Source: Nitrosomonadales bacterium
Lineage (GTDB): Bacteria > Pseudomonadota > Gammaproteobacteria > Burkholderiales > SG8-39
Length of the DNA stretch: 46,788 bases
Direction: 5' to 3'
Assembly (NCBI GenBank): GCA_005240145.1
Contig: SBAS01000127.1
Span: 1-46,788 of the forward strand
Position 1 is the stretch's first letter. Each line of letters starts with the position of its first letter. The notes beneath the pieces are model-generated. The model did not search any database and was not told where the DNA came from. It saw nothing but the letters and a program-made list of their open reading frames with translations. The position numbers and the translations under genes were made by a program. Positions 24,939-34,381 of the stretch are shown in pieces.

Positions 24939-25624
24939 TTTTGCACCGTTTCTTCGATCACTGCCCGGTCCGTGATGCCCGCGGGCCGCGCCCTGCTCGG
25001 CAGGCAGGTGGCGAATGGCTGGAAGCGCTCCAGGCTTTTCTCGTACAGGCGCCGCAGCTCGACGATCGGGTCGGCGTGATCGTCGACGCGGATGTCGAGG
25101 AAGGCATAGTCCTCGGTGCTGTGGATGCGCAGCGCCGCGGCCTGCTTGCCGCGCTTGTCGCCGCCGGCCGCCTCGCCCGCCTGAAGTGCCAGGAGGAGAC
25201 GCAGGGCAAATTTTTCCGAAGAATTTTTCGTGTAGCTTGCGGCTGTTTCTTCGAGTACCTGCGGCCCCGCCAGCATGTTCCCCGCGACGGAGAATCCCTC
25301 CCCGGCAAGACTCCCGCACCAGTCGATGCACGCGCTGCCCGTATGCGCGGCGATGCGCCCTTGCGCATCAATCACATGCACCTGTCGATGGTCTTTGCCT
25401 TGATCTTTACTCAATAGCCTTTCAATGACAGAAGCGGGAGCTAAACCATCCCCCAACAGATCCAGACCTTCCGGTCCATAGTGCGGATTGACCAGGGCCT
25501 GAGTCACGACCGCGCCGACGCCGCTGCGCGCGTGCGGGCAGAGCATGCCGACGGCGAAGAAGCGGCTCGAGATGGCGATGCCGAAGGCGCCGCTGGAATC
25601 GCGTGCGAGGATGGACCAGGTCAC
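24926..25624 (-). CDS. DUF1028 family Ntn-hydrolase-like protein
   Basis: 232 aa. N-terminus [25 protein letters not shown], then [34 protein letters not shown] and [13 protein letters not shown], all hallmarks of DUF1028. The family has an Ntn-hydrolase-type fold and no settled reaction. The start is GTG 25624, with GAGGCGAG upstream, 11 nt after the gcvT stop. The long frame upstream of it is a shadow of gcvT. Set between glycine cleavage and a peptide transporter, a role in amide or peptide processing is a fair guess and no more. Confidence 0.88.
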   Translation of the reverse strand: MTWSILARDSSGAFGIAISSRFFAVGMLCPHARSGVGAVVTQALVNPHYGPEGLDLLGDGLAPASVIERLLSKDQGKDHRQVHVIDAQGRIAAHTGSACIDWCGSLAGEGFSVAGNMLAGPQVLEETAASYTKNSSEKFALRLLLALQAGEAAGGDKRGKQAAALRIHSTEDYAFLDIRVDDHADPIVELRRLYEKSLERFQPFATCLPSRARPAGITDRAVIEETVQKFSK

Positions 25625-25635
25625 TGTTGCTCGCC

Positions 25636-26712
25636 TCAGCGCTGGTATCGTTTGGGCACGAAGGGAAGGCGCGCCATTCTGACAGGATGCGACCGGCTTC
25701 GCACGACCGCATTGAGCGGCGCGCCCGCAGCGACGCCGGCGTCGACATAAGCCAGCATCACCGGCTTGCCAAGCGTGGGAGAGACCGTGCCGCTGGTGAC
25801 CGTGCCGACTCTGGCGCCCGCGGCATCGAGGAGGTGCGCGCCGTGGCGCACGGGCACCGGCTCCTCGCCCACCAGGCCGACGAAGCGCTTTGCGGCGCGA
25901 TTGGCGCCAGCGGCACCGGGAAATCCCCCCGCCTTCGCGCCGCCGGGACGCCGCGCAGGGGCGATCGCCCAGGCCAGCCCGGCTTCGCGCGGTGAGGTAG
26001 CGGCGTCGATGTCCTGGCCGTAGAGCGGCAACGCCGCTTCCAGCCGCAGCGTGTCGCGTGCGCCCAGTCCCGCCGGTCTGACGGTGGAATGGGCGAGCAG
26101 CCCCCGAGCCAGCGCTTGCGCATCGGCAGCGGCAACCGAGATCTCGAACCCGTCCTCGCCGGTATAGCCGCATCGCGTGACGAGGCACTCGATGCCGGCG
26201 ACCGCCATTCGACGCGCATGCATGAACTTGAGGTCCGCGGCCCCGGCAAGCACCTGCGCCGCGCGTGGTCCCTGCAGCGCAAGCAGCGCGCGATCGAGCA
26301 GCGAGAATTCGAGCTCCGGGCACAAAGCCTTCAGCCGCTCGGTATCGCCCTGCCTGCCCGAGGCGTTGACCACGATCAGAACCTCGTCTTCCAGGCGCGT
26401 CACCATCAGGTCGTCGTCGATCCCGCCGCGCTCGTTGAGCAGCAGCGAATATTTCTGCAGGCCCGGGCGCCAGGTGGAAAAATCCACCGGCAACGCCCGC
26501 TCCAGCGCCGCGTGCAGTCCCTCGCCGCGCACGCGCAGCTGCCCCATGTGGGAGACATCGAAAAGCCCCGCCTGCTCGCGCGTCCACAGATGCTCGGCTT
26601 TTAGTCCAGCGGCGTACTGCATCGGCAACTCGTATCCTGCGAACGGCGCCATGCGCGCGCCCAGTTCGAGGTGCAGCGAATGCAACGGCGTGCGCTGCAG
26701 CGCGCCGTTCAC
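25636..26712 (-). CDS. gcvT: Aminomethyltransferase (glycine cleavage T protein)
   Basis: About 358 aa, the usual length. N-terminus [26 protein letters not shown] and [13 protein letters not shown] are diagnostic, and the C-terminal domain is complete ([21 protein letters not shown]). It transfers the methylene group from lipoyl-GcvH to tetrahydrofolate and releases ammonia. I prefer GTG 26712, which overlaps the gcvP TGA (GTGA) and has GGAGGA 6 nt upstream; ATG 26718 is two codons earlier but sits against that ribosome site. Confidence 0.95.
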   Translation of the reverse strand: MNGALQRTPLHSLHLELGARMAPFAGYELPMQYAAGLKAEHLWTREQAGLFDVSHMGQLRVRGEGLHAALERALPVDFSTWRPGLQKYSLLLNERGGIDDDLMVTRLEDEVLIVVNASGRQGDTERLKALCPELEFSLLDRALLALQGPRAAQVLAGAADLKFMHARRMAVAGIECLVTRCGYTGEDGFEISVAAADAQALARGLLAHSTVRPAGLGARDTLRLEAALPLYGQDIDAATSPREAGLAWAIAPARRPGGAKAGGFPGAAGANRAAKRFVGLVGEEPVPVRHGAHLLDAAGARVGTVTSGTVSPTLGKPVMLAYVDAGVAAGAPLNAVVRSRSHPVRMARLPFVPKRYQR

Positions 26713-29543
26713 GTCCATTCCTCCATCGGCGGACAGGCGCACACCAGCTGCCGGTCGCCGGCAACGCCATCGACGCGCTTTACCGGCGGCCAGTACTTCC
26801 AGGCGCGCTGCGCGCCGCTCGGGTAGACCGCGGCCTCGCGGCTGTAGGCGTGTTTCCAGTCGGCGGCGATCTCCTGCGCCGTGTGGGGTGCGTTCTTCAG
26901 CGGGTTGTCGGTGCGGCCCCACTCGCCGGAGCGGATGCGCGCCAGCTCGCCGTGGATCGCGATCATCGCTTCACAGAAGCGGTCGATCTCGGCCTTGGAC
27001 TCGCTCTCGGTGGGTTCGACCATCAGCGTATCGGCCACCGGGAAGGACACGGTCGGGGCGTGGAAGCCGTAGTCGGCGAGCCGCTTGGCGACGTCCTCGG
27101 CGGTGACGCCGATCTCGCCCTTGAGCGCGCGCAGGTCGAGAATGCACTCGTGCGCGACGCGGCCGTTGGCGCCGCTGTAGAGCACCGGAAAGCAGTCCCT
27201 CAGCCGCACGGCGATGTAGTTGGCGTTGAGGATGGCGCGCTCGCTCGCGCGCCGGATGCCGTCCGCGCCCATCATGCGCAGATACATCCAGGGTATCGCG
27301 AGGATCAGCGCGCTGCCGAAGGGCGCCGCGCCGACCGTGCCGTTGCCCAGCCGCTGGTCTTCGCCGGGCCAGCAGGGATGCCCGGGCAGGTGGGGCGCGA
27401 GGTGCGCGGCCGCCGCGATCGGGCCCATCCCCGGACCGCCGCCGCCATGCGGAATGCAGAAGGTCTTGTGCAGGTTGATGTGGCAGACGTCGGCGCCGAA
27501 GCTCGCCGGCTGCGCGATTCCGGCCAGCGCGTTCAGGTTCGCGCCGTCCATGTAGACCTGCGCGCCGGCGCGGTGCGTGAGCTCGCAGATCTCGCGCACC
27601 CTGGCTTCGAATACGCCGTGGGTCGAAGGATAGGTCAGCATCAGCGCCGCGACGCGGCCCTGATGCTGCGCCGCCTTCGCCTCGAGATCGACCAGATCCA
27701 CGTTGCCCCGCGCATCACAGGCCACCACCACCACGCGCAGGCCGATCAGCGCGGCCGAAGCCGGGTTGGTGCCGTGCGCCGAGGCGGGAATCAGGCAGAC
27801 ATCGCGCCCACCCTCGCCACGCGAGGCATGGTAGTTGCGGATCGCGAGCAAACCCGCGTACTCGCCCTGCGCGCCGGAGTTGGACTGGAACGAGACGCGC
27901 GCGAAGCCGGTGATCGCGGCGAGGGCCCGCTCGAGCCCGGCGATCATCTCCAGGTAGCCGGCCGCCTGCGGCGAGGGCACGAACGGATGCAGCTCGGCGA
28001 ATTCGGGCCAGGAAATGGGCGCGAGCTCCGCGGCCGCGTTCAGTTTCATGGTGCAGGAGCCCAGCGGGATCATGCCGTGCGTGAGCGACAGGTCCTTATT
28101 TTCCAGCCGCTTGAGATAGCGCATCATTTCCGTCTCGGTGCGATGGGCGTGGAAAACCGGGTGCGTGAGCACCCTGTCGCCGCGGCGCAATTCGGCTGGA
28201 ATCGACGGCGGCGGATCGGCAATCGCCGCGCCGGCCTGCTTGCCCCCCAGAACCGCCACGACGTCGGCCAGATCGCCGGGCGTGCTGCGTTCGTCGAAAC
28301 TCACGCCCACCGCGCCGTCCTCGAACCAGCGCAGATTGATGCGCTTCGACGCGGCCCGGCTGCGCACCGCGTCCAGCGAATCCCGCGGGCGCACCACCAC
28401 GCTGTCGAAAAACGCCTGCGATTCCGCCGGGACGCTTGCCGCTAGCAGCCGCGCCAGCAGGTTGACCCGCCGCGCGATGCGCGCGAGGCCCTCGGGGCCG
28501 TGCCACACCGAATAGAACGCCGCGACATTGGCGAGCAGGGCCTGCGCGGTGCAGATATTGCTCGTCGCCTTGTCGCGGCGGATGTGCTGCTCGCGCGTCT
28601 GCAGCGCCATCCGCAGCGCAATGCGGCCGGCGGCATCGCGCGAAACGCCGATGATGCGCCCGGGCATCGAGCGCTTGAACGCCTCGCGCGTCGCCATGAA
28701 CGCGGCGTGCGGACCGCCGAAACCGGGCGGCACGCCGAAGCGCTGCGCCGAGCCCACCGCCACGTCGGCGCCCAGCTCGCCGGGGGATTTGAGCAGCAGC
28801 AAGGCAAGCAGGTCGCAACCCAGAGAGACCAGCCCGCCCGCGGCGTGCACGCGTTCGATCGCCGGGCGCGGATCCGCGACGCGGCCGCGCGTATCGGGAT
28901 ACTGCAGATGCGCGCCGAACACGCGCGCCGGATCGAGATCGCGCGCCGCATCGCCCGCGACCAGCTCGATGCCGAGCCAGCGCGCGCGCGTGCGCACCAC
29001 CGCGATCACCTGCGGGTGGCAGGCGGCGTCGATGAAGAACGCTGCGCCGCCGTGCTGCGTCGAGCGGCGCATCAGGGTCATCGCCTCGGCCACTGCGCTC
29101 GCCTCATCGAGCAGCGAGGCGTTCGCCACCGCCAGACCGGTCAGGTCGATCACCATCTGCTGGTAGACCAGCAGCGCCTCGAGGCGGCCTTGCGAGATCT
29201 CGGCCTGGTAGGGCGTGTACGCCGTATACCAGCCCGGATTCTCGATCACGTTGCGCTGGATCACGGCCGGCGTGATGCAGCCATAGTAGCCCTGGCCGAT
29301 GAAGCTGCGCCAGCGCGCGTTGCCGGCGGCGAGCGCAGCGAGTTCGGCCAGCGCCTGCGACTCGTCGACCGGCGCGGGCAGATCGGGCAGGCCCCGCATG
29401 CGGATGTCGGCCGGCACCACCTCGTCGATCAGCGCCTCGATCGAGTCGCAGCCCAGGGCGGCGAGCATCGAGCGCTCCTCGCCGGGCGCGCCGCCGAGGT
29501 GGCGCTCGATGAATCCCTCCCGGCTGAGAACGTCTTCCTGCAT
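26709..29543 (-). CDS. gcvP: Glycine dehydrogenase (decarboxylating), P protein, single chain
   Basis: 944 aa, P1 and P2 halves fused as in most Proteobacteria. N-terminal [12 protein letters not shown]; the PLP lysine lies in [16 protein letters not shown] in the second half; TNPASAA and [16 protein letters not shown] are also typical. It decarboxylates glycine and loads the aminomethyl group on lipoyl-GcvH. The ATG at 29543 follows the gcvH TGA by one base (TGACATG). The open frame continues upstream inside gcvH without homology. Confidence 0.97.
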   Translation of the reverse strand: MQEDVLSREGFIERHLGGAPGEERSMLAALGCDSIEALIDEVVPADIRMRGLPDLPAPVDESQALAELAALAAGNARWRSFIGQGYYGCITPAVIQRNVIENPGWYTAYTPYQAEISQGRLEALLVYQQMVIDLTGLAVANASLLDEASAVAEAMTLMRRSTQHGGAAFFIDAACHPQVIAVVRTRARWLGIELVAGDAARDLDPARVFGAHLQYPDTRGRVADPRPAIERVHAAGGLVSLGCDLLALLLLKSPGELGADVAVGSAQRFGVPPGFGGPHAAFMATREAFKRSMPGRIIGVSRDAAGRIALRMALQTREQHIRRDKATSNICTAQALLANVAAFYSVWHGPEGLARIARRVNLLARLLAASVPAESQAFFDSVVVRPRDSLDAVRSRAASKRINLRWFEDGAVGVSFDERSTPGDLADVVAVLGGKQAGAAIADPPPSIPAELRRGDRVLTHPVFHAHRTETEMMRYLKRLENKDLSLTHGMIPLGSCTMKLNAAAELAPISWPEFAELHPFVPSPQAAGYLEMIAGLERALAAITGFARVSFQSNSGAQGEYAGLLAIRNYHASRGEGGRDVCLIPASAHGTNPASAALIGLRVVVVACDARGNVDLVDLEAKAAQHQGRVAALMLTYPSTHGVFEARVREICELTHRAGAQVYMDGANLNALAGIAQPASFGADVCHINLHKTFCIPHGGGGPGMGPIAAAAHLAPHLPGHPCWPGEDQRLGNGTVGAAPFGSALILAIPWMYLRMMGADGIRRASERAILNANYIAVRLRDCFPVLYSGANGRVAHECILDLRALKGEIGVTAEDVAKRLADYGFHAPTVSFPVADTLMVEPTESESKAEIDRFCEAMIAIHGELARIRSGEWGRTDNPLKNAPHTAQEIAADWKHAYSREAAVYPSGAQRAWKYWPPVKRVDGVAGDRQLVCACPPMEEWT

Positions 29544-29544
29544 G

Positions 29545-29931
29545 TCAAGCCACGCCGGCCGCCGCGCGATAGGCGGCGGCATCGAGCAGCGCCGCGAGTT
29601 CCTGCGGATCGGAAAGCCGGAGCTTGAACAGCCAGCCGTCGGTATAGGGCGCCGCGTTGACCGGCGCCGGCGCATCCGCGAGCGCCGCGTTCGTCGCGAT
29701 CACCTCGCCGGAAAGCGAGGCGTAGACGTCCGAAGCGGCCTTGGTGGATTCGACCACCGCGCAGGCATCGCCCTGCTTGAACTTTGCACCGGGCCTGGGC
29801 AACTCGACGTAAACCAGTTCGCCCAGCTGTTCGGTCGCCACCGCCGTGATGCCCACGGTGACGGTGCCATCGCCATGATCGGCGATCCACTCGTGCGTCG
29901 CGGTGTACTTCAGGTTCTCAGGTACGTTCAC
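29545..29931 (-). CDS. gcvH: Glycine cleavage system H protein
   Basis: 128 aa. KYTATHEWI and [22 protein letters not shown] lead to the lipoylation site [10 protein letters not shown], with the modified Lys. It shuttles the aminomethyl intermediate between P, T and L proteins. I take GTG 29931 as start: GGGAGG lies 5 nt upstream and the product begins NVPENLKY. The GTG overlaps the TGA of a 22-residue leader frame. No lpd gene is in the window. Confidence 0.95.
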   Translation of the reverse strand: MNVPENLKYTATHEWIADHGDGTVTVGITAVATEQLGELVYVELPRPGAKFKQGDACAVVESTKAASDVYASLSGEVIATNAALADAPAPVNAAPYTDGWLFKLRLSDPQELAALLDAAAYRAAAGVA

Positions 29932-29996
29932 GCAGCCTCCCTGGTGCCGGGCCGGTGCGCGCACGCGATAGCGGCGCACAACCGTTTCCGGTTCAT
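29928..29996 (-). CDS. Possible 22-residue leader peptide between glycine riboswitch and gcvH
   Basis: ATG 29996 follows AGAGGGG, which is at the 3' edge of the second glycine aptamer, and the frame of 22 basic residues ends in TGA exactly overlapping the gcvH GTG (GTGA). The arrangement suggests translational coupling, so the riboswitch could act on ribosome entry at the leader. The peptide sequence itself ([22 protein letters not shown]) matches nothing I know. Confidence 0.35.
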   Translation of the reverse strand: MNRKRLCAAIACAHRPGTREAA

Positions 29997-30002
29997 GCGC
30001 CC

Positions 30003-30193
30003 CTCTGTCCTTTTGCCTGAGAAATTAGCCGCGCCCTTGCGGGGCGCTGCGTATACCTTCGGCGAGGCCCGCGCGAGCGGGCCTACTCTCCAGAGTGCCC
30101 AGTCCCGGGGGTCCTTTTGCCTGAGAGTTTGCGGGGCCTTTACTCCTTCGGCGCCGGCGGCCGTTTGCACGACCGTACCGGTCTCTCCCGCCC
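30003..30193 (-). promoter_or_regulatory. Tandem glycine riboswitch
   Basis: Two glycine aptamers in series on the minus strand. Aptamer 1 runs from GGGAGAGACC (near 30190) through GCCGAAGGAG to CTCTCAGGCAAAAGGAC (core at 30111-30124). Aptamer 2 runs from CTCTGGAGAG through GCCGAAGG to TTTCTCAGGCAAAAGGAC (core at 30007-30020). The TCAGGCAAAAGGAC cores are identical. It lies just upstream of gcvH and should sense glycine to turn on cleavage. No clear intrinsic terminator follows, which points to control of translation rather than termination. Confidence 0.93.
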
Positions 30194-30251
30194 GGGGCTT
30201 GCAGGCCCGGCCAATGTAGCCGCGGCGCGGGCCGCGGTCAACTGCGCGGCC

Positions 30252-31481
30252 TCAGACGAGCGACGCACGCCGCGCGAGGCTCTCGCGCTCGAAACCGGCC
30301 ACGCGCTTGTAGTTTTCCGACAGCACCACGAGTTCGGCGTTGCTGATGACGTCTTCGATGCGCGCGAAGGGTTTGTCGCCGCTGCGCTGCCAGACTTCGC
30401 GCAGGATGGCGTCGGGCGGATTGGCGCGGTTCATGAGCACCAGGTCATTGGCCGCCTTCAGTCTCAGGCGCTCATATTCCTGCAGTGCATTCTCGGTTTT
30501 TTTATTTCTAAGAAAACACCCTGTCAACGTCCTCGCATCGAGGATCGCCTGCCCTGCACCGTTCGAGCCGCGTGGATACATCGGGTGCGCAGCATCGCCA
30601 AGCAGCGTGATCCGTCCCCGTGTCCAGTACGACAGCGGATCGCGGTCGACCATCGGATACTCCAGCACCTGCTCGGCGTCGCGGATCAGAGCCGCGCAAT
30701 CGAGCCAGTCGAAGCGCCATTTCTCGAAAGCCGGGTAGAAGTCCACGATTTTCCCGCCCAGGTTCCAGTCCTGCATCACGCTGCGCGGCGACTGGATCTC
30801 GGCCACCCAATTGACGAGCTGGCGCCCCTGGGCGTCCAGCGCGTTGCCGATCGGGTACACCACCATCTTGCCGACCTCCAGCCAGCCCGCCACCGCCATG
30901 CTCGCACCGCTGAGGAAGGGCTTCATGCGCGTCACGCCGCGCCACATGTTGATGCCCTTGTAGGCCGGCGGCCCTTCATCCGGGAAGAGCAGCTTGCGGA
31001 TCGTGGAGTGAATTCCGTCGCAGCCGATGACGCAACTGCCGGATACGGAACTGCCGTCTTCGAATTTGACTTCGGCCTGTTCCGAAACTGAAATGCATTG
31101 CTTGTTCAATACAACCGAATCCGCACCCAGCCTGCTACGCGTTTCCTTCAGCAGGATCTCGTGCAAATCGGCGCGATGGATGGAAAGCTGCGGCCAGTCG
31201 TAGCCGGCGAAGCGGCCGCGCGGCTCCTTGAAGATGAACTGGCCGAAGCGGTTGTAGAAGCACAGCTCGCGCGTCTCGACCGCGACCGCGGCGAGGCGCT
31301 CCTGCAGGCCCAGTTCGGTAAGTTCGCGCATGCCGTGCGGCAGCAGGTTGATGCCGACGCCGAGCGGCTTGATTTCCGCCACCGCTTCGAACACGCGGCA
31401 GGCGATGCCGGCCTTGTGCAGCGACAGCGCGAGCGTGAGGCCCCCGATTCCGCCGCCGATGATCAATACCGGCGCGGCCAT
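30252..31481 (-). CDS. FAD-dependent aromatic monooxygenase (UbiH/PhzS type)
   Basis: 409 aa. FAD-binding GGGIGGLTLALSLHKAG at the N-terminus, the second signature GCDGIHSTIRKLLFPDEG, and the third LGDAAHPMYPRGSNGAGQAILDA. This is the class A flavoprotein hydroxylase layout, with NAD(P)H and O2 used to hydroxylate an aromatic or heterocyclic ring. INLLPHGMRELTELGL and KGINMWRGVT recall PhzS and 3-hydroxybenzoate 6-hydroxylase relatives. The Bug receptor gene ends 4 nt upstream, so a pair for uptake and attack of an organic acid is likely. Substrate unknown. Confidence 0.9.
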   Translation of the reverse strand: MAAPVLIIGGGIGGLTLALSLHKAGIACRVFEAVAEIKPLGVGINLLPHGMRELTELGLQERLAAVAVETRELCFYNRFGQFIFKEPRGRFAGYDWPQLSIHRADLHEILLKETRSRLGADSVVLNKQCISVSEQAEVKFEDGSSVSGSCVIGCDGIHSTIRKLLFPDEGPPAYKGINMWRGVTRMKPFLSGASMAVAGWLEVGKMVVYPIGNALDAQGRQLVNWVAEIQSPRSVMQDWNLGGKIVDFYPAFEKWRFDWLDCAALIRDAEQVLEYPMVDRDPLSYWTRGRITLLGDAAHPMYPRGSNGAGQAILDARTLTGCFLRNKKTENALQEYERLRLKAANDLVLMNRANPPDAILREVWQRSGDKPFARIEDVISNAELVVLSENYKRVAGFERESLARRASLV

Positions 31482-31485
31482 CGAT

Positions 31486-32439
31486 TCAGTCGGCGCTGAT
31501 GCGCGCCTCGCGCACCACGCGGCCCCAGCGCTCGAGGTCGGCCTCGATCAGCCTGGCCAGCTCGGCGGGCGTCCCGGTCTGCGGGCTGAGGCCCTGCTTG
31601 AGCAACCCGGCGCGCGTGTCCGCATCGGCCAGGATCGCCACGAGTTCGGCGTTGAGCAGCGCCACCACGTCGCGCGGCAGCCCGGCGGGGCCGAGCAGTG
31701 CATACCAGATGTCGACGTCGATGTCGCGCACGCCCGCCTCCGCGAGCGACGGGACCTGCGGCGTCGCCGGCGAGCGTTGCGCCCCGCCGGAGGCGAGCAT
31801 ATTGAGCTTGCCTGCCTGTACCTGCGGCAGCGCGACATGCACGGGAAGGAACATGAGATGGACCTGCCCGCCGAGCAGATCGGTCACGGCGCCCGCGGTT
31901 CCCTTGTAGGGCACGTGCACCAGCTGCACGCCGAAATGCAGCTTGAGCAGTTCCATCGCGAGGTGGTGCGGCGTCGCGTTGCCCGGAGAAGCGTAGTTGA
32001 GCTTGCCGGGCTGCGTCTTGGCGAGCGCGACCAGGTCCGCCACGGAGCGCGCCGCGACCGATGGATGCGCGACGAGCGAAAGGTTGCCGACCGCGGCATG
32101 CCCGATGGGCGTCATGCCCTTGGGATCGTATGGCACGGTCTTGTGCAGCACCGCGCTTTGCACGATGGTGGTCGCGGTCATGAGCAGCGTGTAGCCGTCG
32201 GCGGGCGCTTTCGCCACCGCCTCGGTGCCGATGTTGCCGCTCGCGCCGGGGCGATTCTCGACCACCACCGGATTTTTCGTGCGTTCCTGGAGTTTTTGCG
32301 CGAATACCCGGGCGAGGATGTCGATCCCCGTCCCCGGCGTGAACGGCACCACCAGCTTGATCGGCCGGTTCGGATATTGCGCCTGCGCCGCCGTTGCGGC
32401 TAGCAGGAACGAAAGTGAAATTTTCAGGAGGAAGTTCAT
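31486..32439 (-). CDS. Bug/TctC-type tripartite tricarboxylate receptor
   Basis: 317 aa with a signal peptide (1-20, ending AQA before QYPNRP). Bug marks: PIKLVVPFTPGTGIDILAR, VVENRPGASGNIGTEAVAKAPADGYTLLM and VHVPYKGTAGAVTDLLGGQV. It binds a carboxylate or related small anion in the periplasm; the membrane partners TctA/TctB are not in the window, as is common for Bug genes. It is first in a two-gene unit with the FAD monooxygenase. Confidence 0.93.
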   Translation of the reverse strand: MNFLLKISLSFLLAATAAQAQYPNRPIKLVVPFTPGTGIDILARVFAQKLQERTKNPVVVENRPGASGNIGTEAVAKAPADGYTLLMTATTIVQSAVLHKTVPYDPKGMTPIGHAAVGNLSLVAHPSVAARSVADLVALAKTQPGKLNYASPGNATPHHLAMELLKLHFGVQLVHVPYKGTAGAVTDLLGGQVHLMFLPVHVALPQVQAGKLNMLASGGAQRSPATPQVPSLAEAGVRDIDVDIWYALLGPAGLPRDVVALLNAELVAILADADTRAGLLKQGLSPQTGTPAELARLIEADLERWGRVVREARISAD

Positions 32440-32445
32440 GAACCC

Positions 32446-32451
32446 ATTATA
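32446..32451 (-). promoter_or_regulatory. Candidate -10 of the Bug-monooxygenase unit
   Basis: Minus-strand TATAAT 6 nt before the ATG at 32439, which would give a leaderless or nearly leaderless message. No clear -35. The divergent threonine ammonia-lyase starts 30 nt away. Confidence 0.4.
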
Positions 32452-32469
32452 TCGAGGCTAGACTGGCGC

Positions 32470-33675
32470 ATGACCGTTTCCATCGAGCACATCCGCGCAG
32501 CGGCGCAGCGCATTGCCGGCGCGGTCGAGCGTACGCCCTGCCTGCACAGCCGCACGCTGTCGCGCCTCACCGGAGCCGAGGTCTGGCTCAAGTTCGAGAA
32601 CCTGCAATTCACCGCCTCCTTCAAGGAACGCGGCGCGCTCAACAAACTGCTCGTCCTGGGCGAGGCCGGGCGCAGGCGCGGCGTCATCGCGATGAGCGCG
32701 GGCAACCACGCGCAGGGCGTCGCCTACCACGCCGCGCGCCTGGGCACGCGCGCCGTGATCGTGATGCCGCGCGGCACGCCCAACAACAAGGTGCGCAGCA
32801 CGCAGGTGCACGGCGCCGAGGTGATCCTTGAAGGCGACACGCTCGCCGAGGCCGCGCGCCACGCGCATTCCCTCGAAGCGCACCAGGGGCTCACCTTCAT
32901 CCATCCCTACGACGACCCGGCGGTCGTTGCCGGGCAAGGCACGGTTGCGCTGGAGATGCTCGAGCAGGCGCCCGGGCTCGACGTGCTCGTGGTCCCGGTC
33001 GGCGGCGGCGGCCTGATCGCCGGCATGGCGGTCGCGGCAAAGACGCTCAAGCCTGATATCGAAGTGATCGGCGTCGAATCCGCGAACTGGTGCGCGATGC
33101 ACCAGCGCCTGAACGGCCTTCCGGTCAAGGTCGGCGGCGACACCATCGCCGAAGGCATGGCGGTGCGGGACGTGGGTGAACTGACCTTGAATTTCGTCAA
33201 GAAACTTGTAAATGAAATCCTGGTCGTGAATGAGGAAACCATCGAACGCGCCGTGGTTTGCCTGATCGAGATCGAGAAAACCGTCGCCGAAGGCGCCGGC
33301 GCCGCGGGCCTCGCCGCCCTGCTCGAGCATTCGGCGCGCTTCGCCGGCAGGCGCGTCGGCATCCCGATCTGCGGCGGCAACATCGACGCACGCCTGCTCT
33401 CCGAAGTCCTCATGCGCGGCCTGGTGCGCGACGGGCGCCTGGTGCGCCTGCGCGTGGTCATGCCCGACATCGCGGGCAACCTCGCCCGCGTTGCCGCCAT
33501 GATCGGCGCGGCGGGCGGCAACATCGTCGAAGTGCAGCACCAGCGCGTCTTCGGCACCGCCTCGGCCAAGTCTCCGGAGGTGGAGTTCGTGGTCGAAACC
33601 CGTGATCGCGAGCACACGCAAGCGCTGGTCGACGCCCTGCGCGCGCAGGGCGTTACGGCGCTTTCGGCGAGTTAG
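32470..33675 (+). CDS. ilvA: Threonine ammonia-lyase with C-terminal ACT domain
   Basis: 401 aa. PLP lysine in TASFKERGALNKL, the MSAGNHAQGVAYHA phosphate/active-site loop and the Gly-rich VGGGGLIAGMAVA. Residues about 325-400 form one ACT domain (VVMPDIAGNLARVAAMIG), as in the 400-residue biosynthetic/short-catabolic class rather than the 510-residue two-ACT IlvA. It deaminates threonine (and possibly serine) to 2-oxobutyrate. Symbol given for the reaction; the tdcB-like naming is equally defensible. Its last 23 nt overlap the convergent ClpP-fold gene. Confidence 0.9.
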   Translation: MTVSIEHIRAAAQRIAGAVERTPCLHSRTLSRLTGAEVWLKFENLQFTASFKERGALNKLLVLGEAGRRRGVIAMSAGNHAQGVAYHAARLGTRAVIVMPRGTPNNKVRSTQVHGAEVILEGDTLAEAARHAHSLEAHQGLTFIHPYDDPAVVAGQGTVALEMLEQAPGLDVLVVPVGGGGLIAGMAVAAKTLKPDIEVIGVESANWCAMHQRLNGLPVKVGGDTIAEGMAVRDVGELTLNFVKKLVNEILVVNEETIERAVVCLIEIEKTVAEGAGAAGLAALLEHSARFAGRRVGIPICGGNIDARLLSEVLMRGLVRDGRLVRLRVVMPDIAGNLARVAAMIGAAGGNIVEVQHQRVFGTASAKSPEVEFVVETRDREHTQALVDALRAQGVTALSAS

Positions 33676-34381
33676 TCCGGTCGTTGGACCGGATCAGCTC
33701 GGCAGAGGTCGCGATTCCCTCGCGATAGACGTCCGCATCCGCGAGCGGGCGGCACTTCTTCTTCGGGTCCTGTTCCGCGTGCGAGCATACGAAGGCGGAG
33801 GGCACGCCGGCGCGGGGCACGCGCTGCGCATCGAAAAAGTGCACGAACTCGGTCTTTTCCAGTTTCTCGAAACGATCGAGCATGGCGTCGCTGAGCTTGC
33901 CACCGCTGTGTTTCTTGGTCCATTGTCTGGCGGTGAAGGACGCCGAGTTGTTCACGCTGCCCTGCCGGGTGCCTGAAGCCTCGATCGTGTTGTAAGCCGC
34001 GTGGAAAGCTAGCTGAGTCTGCGAATACGGCTTGTCATCGGTGAAGTAGCGCTCGACGCCACCGAGAAAAACAACCGCGCAACCCGAAAAACAGTACCCC
34101 GAAACCGCGGTCTTCCAGCCCCTGTCGCGAATCTCCTCGCCGATGCGCATCGACGTCCATAGATTGCCCCCGGGCGAATCGCGCAGCACCACCATGCGCA
34201 CGCCTGCATCGCGACGCTCCGCCGCGAGGTTGCGCAATCCGGCGAGTTCCGAACCGTCGATGGGTCCGGACATGATGAGCTGGTCGCCAACAACCTTCAT
34301 GTCCATGGCCGCGGCGGACGGCGTAAGCGCCAGCCACACTACCGCGACCACAATCTCAGGCAGGGACGGAGATTTCAACAA
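33653..34381 (-). CDS. Exported ClpP/crotonase-fold protein
   Basis: 242 aa with a signal peptide (about 1-24, ending AAA/MDMKV). The core DSPGGNLWTSMRIGEEIRDRG followed by GYCFSGCAVVFLGG and LAFHAAY is the ClpP-like pattern with a candidate Ser in SGC and His in FHA. The two Cys of GYCFSGCA are a usual feature of the exported branch. A periplasmic protease role is plausible but not shown. The start at 34381 is inside the end of the VOC gene by 26 nt, and the 3' end overlaps ilvA. It is last in the MaoC-VOC unit. Confidence 0.75.
   Translation of the reverse strand: MLKSPSLPEIVVAVVWLALTPSAAAMDMKVVGDQLIMSGPIDGSELAGLRNLAAERRDAGVRMVVLRDSPGGNLWTSMRIGEEIRDRGWKTAVSGYCFSGCAVVFLGGVERYFTDDKPYSQTQLAFHAAYNTIEASGTRQGSVNNSASFTARQWTKKHSGGKLSDAMLDRFEKLEKTEFVHFFDAQRVPRAGVPSAFVCSHAEQDPKKKCRPLADADVYREGIATSAELIRSNDRTNSPKAP

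Noticed and set aside
26850-29627. Plus-strand frames of 531 and 375 codons opposite gcvP
   Set aside because: Antisense shadows of a highly conserved protein.
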